Assembly (NCBI GenBank): GCA_025355595.1
Contig: JANXZI010000771.1
Span: 1 to 5,279, forward strand
DNA: 5,279 bases
Origin: Spartobacteria bacterium
GTDB taxonomy: Bacteria > Verrucomicrobiota > Verrucomicrobiia > Chthoniobacterales > Chthoniobacteraceae
Direction of reading: 5' to 3'
Shown here: piece after piece, positions 5,036 through 5,279 of the stretch
How the letters are laid out: every line of letters begins with the position of its first letter
Position numbering within the stretch: position 1 is the first letter of the stretch
The notes under the pieces: generated by a model
Databases searched by the model: none
What the model saw: the letters and a program-made list of their open reading frames with translations, nothing else
What the model was told of the DNA's origin: nothing
Made by a program: the position numbers and the translations under genes

Positions 5036-5063
5036 TTGCCGGAACTCAAAAAAATCCTACCTT
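5036..5063 (+). promoter_or_regulatory. Candidate promoter of the antitoxin-like gene
   Basis: TTGCCG (5036-5041) and TACCTT (5058-5063) are 16 bp apart, and the -10 box ends 6 bases before the ATG at 5070. The expected start site would fall on or next to the A of the ATG, giving a leaderless mRNA. The -10 match is poor. The argument is mainly that the arrangement matches the ribH and DUF1552 promoters. Confidence 0.35.
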
Positions 5064-5069
5064 CGCATC

Positions 5070-5279
5070 ATGCCCACAGTCACTCTCCAAGCCCACTACG
5101 ACGGCCACCGCATCGTGCTGGATGAATCATACGACTTGCCGGCCAATGCCAGTCTCATGGTCACGGTGCTGCCGCCCGCTGCGGACGCCGACTCCGAGGA
5201 AGCCTGGCTGAAGGCGGCTTCATCCAGCGCCGCGCTCGCCTTCCTCGCCGACCCGGCCGAAGACATTTACACTGCGGCC
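5070..5279 (+). CDS. Antitoxin-like small protein, C-terminus beyond the window
   Basis: Seventy codons are visible without a stop. The N-terminus MPTVTLQAHYDGHRIVLDESYDLPANASLMVTVLPP is a compact beta-rich block with the pattern A.YDG..I.LDE...LP....L.VTVL. I recognise this from small antitoxin-like proteins (DUF2281/AF2212-like) that commonly precede a RelE, PIN or MazF-type toxin gene. A helical stretch, EEAWLKAASSSAALAFL (about 43-59), follows, and DPAEDIYTAA would lead into a short toxin-binding tail. The partner gene would be just to the right of the window. The start lacks a Shine-Dalgarno sequence but fits the candidate promoter. The family assignment is from memory of pattern and could be wrong. 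Confidence 0.65.
   Translation, partial: MPTVTLQAHYDGHRIVLDESYDLPANASLMVTVLPPAADADSEEAWLKAASSSAALAFLADPAEDIYTAA

Noticed and set aside
4111..5049. Minus-strand 312-residue frame opposite the DUF1552 gene
   Set aside because: Its Val/Ala/Glu-rich composition reflects the complement of GC-rich codons, with no recognisable domain. The plus-strand gene is certain.

Overview
The window looks like a piece of a GC-rich Verrucomicrobiota (PVC group) chromosome. The ribH-nusB-ftsY gene order, the Tat-exported DUF1552 protein and the non-Shine-Dalgarno starts all fit that group. The assignment rests on gene content and order, not on a phylogenetic marker.

Layout. Positions 1-929 hold the 5' part of an IS630-family insertion sequence, read right to left; its transposase runs off the left edge. 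Its right end lies in a cluster of CTAG sites (929-995). Beyond it is the 5' remnant of a secreted-protein gene (948-1175, minus strand): a signal peptide and about 25 mature residues before the reading frame enters the repeats. Positions 1176-1738 carry no convincing gene. They hold a REPIN-like inverted repeat, an 8-bp tandem array, a possible terminator and a 7-bp-periodic repeat region. A minus-strand housekeeping operon follows, transcribed ribH (3582-3100), nusB (3092-2613), ftsY (2593-1739): riboflavin synthesis, transcription antitermination / rRNA processing, and the SRP receptor. Divergent from ribH, across an 84-bp spacer, is a plus-strand DUF1552 protein (3667-5004). Downstream, a small antitoxin-like gene starts at 5070 and runs off the right edge.

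Working together. ribH, nusB and ftsY are probably one transcript from a promoter just upstream of ribH, back to back with the DUF1552 promoter. Three candidate promoters share a 16-bp spacer and a TAC-starting -10 box that ends 6-10 bases before the start codon. That predicts leaderless or very short-leader mRNAs. Only the IS transposase has a clear Shine-Dalgarno sequence.

I did not find a new multi-gene system. The least explained material is the non-coding DNA: several unrelated sequences share a 7-bp period. One of them, an inverted array of four heptads facing four, lies between nusB and ftsY and encodes the last 16 residues of NusB.
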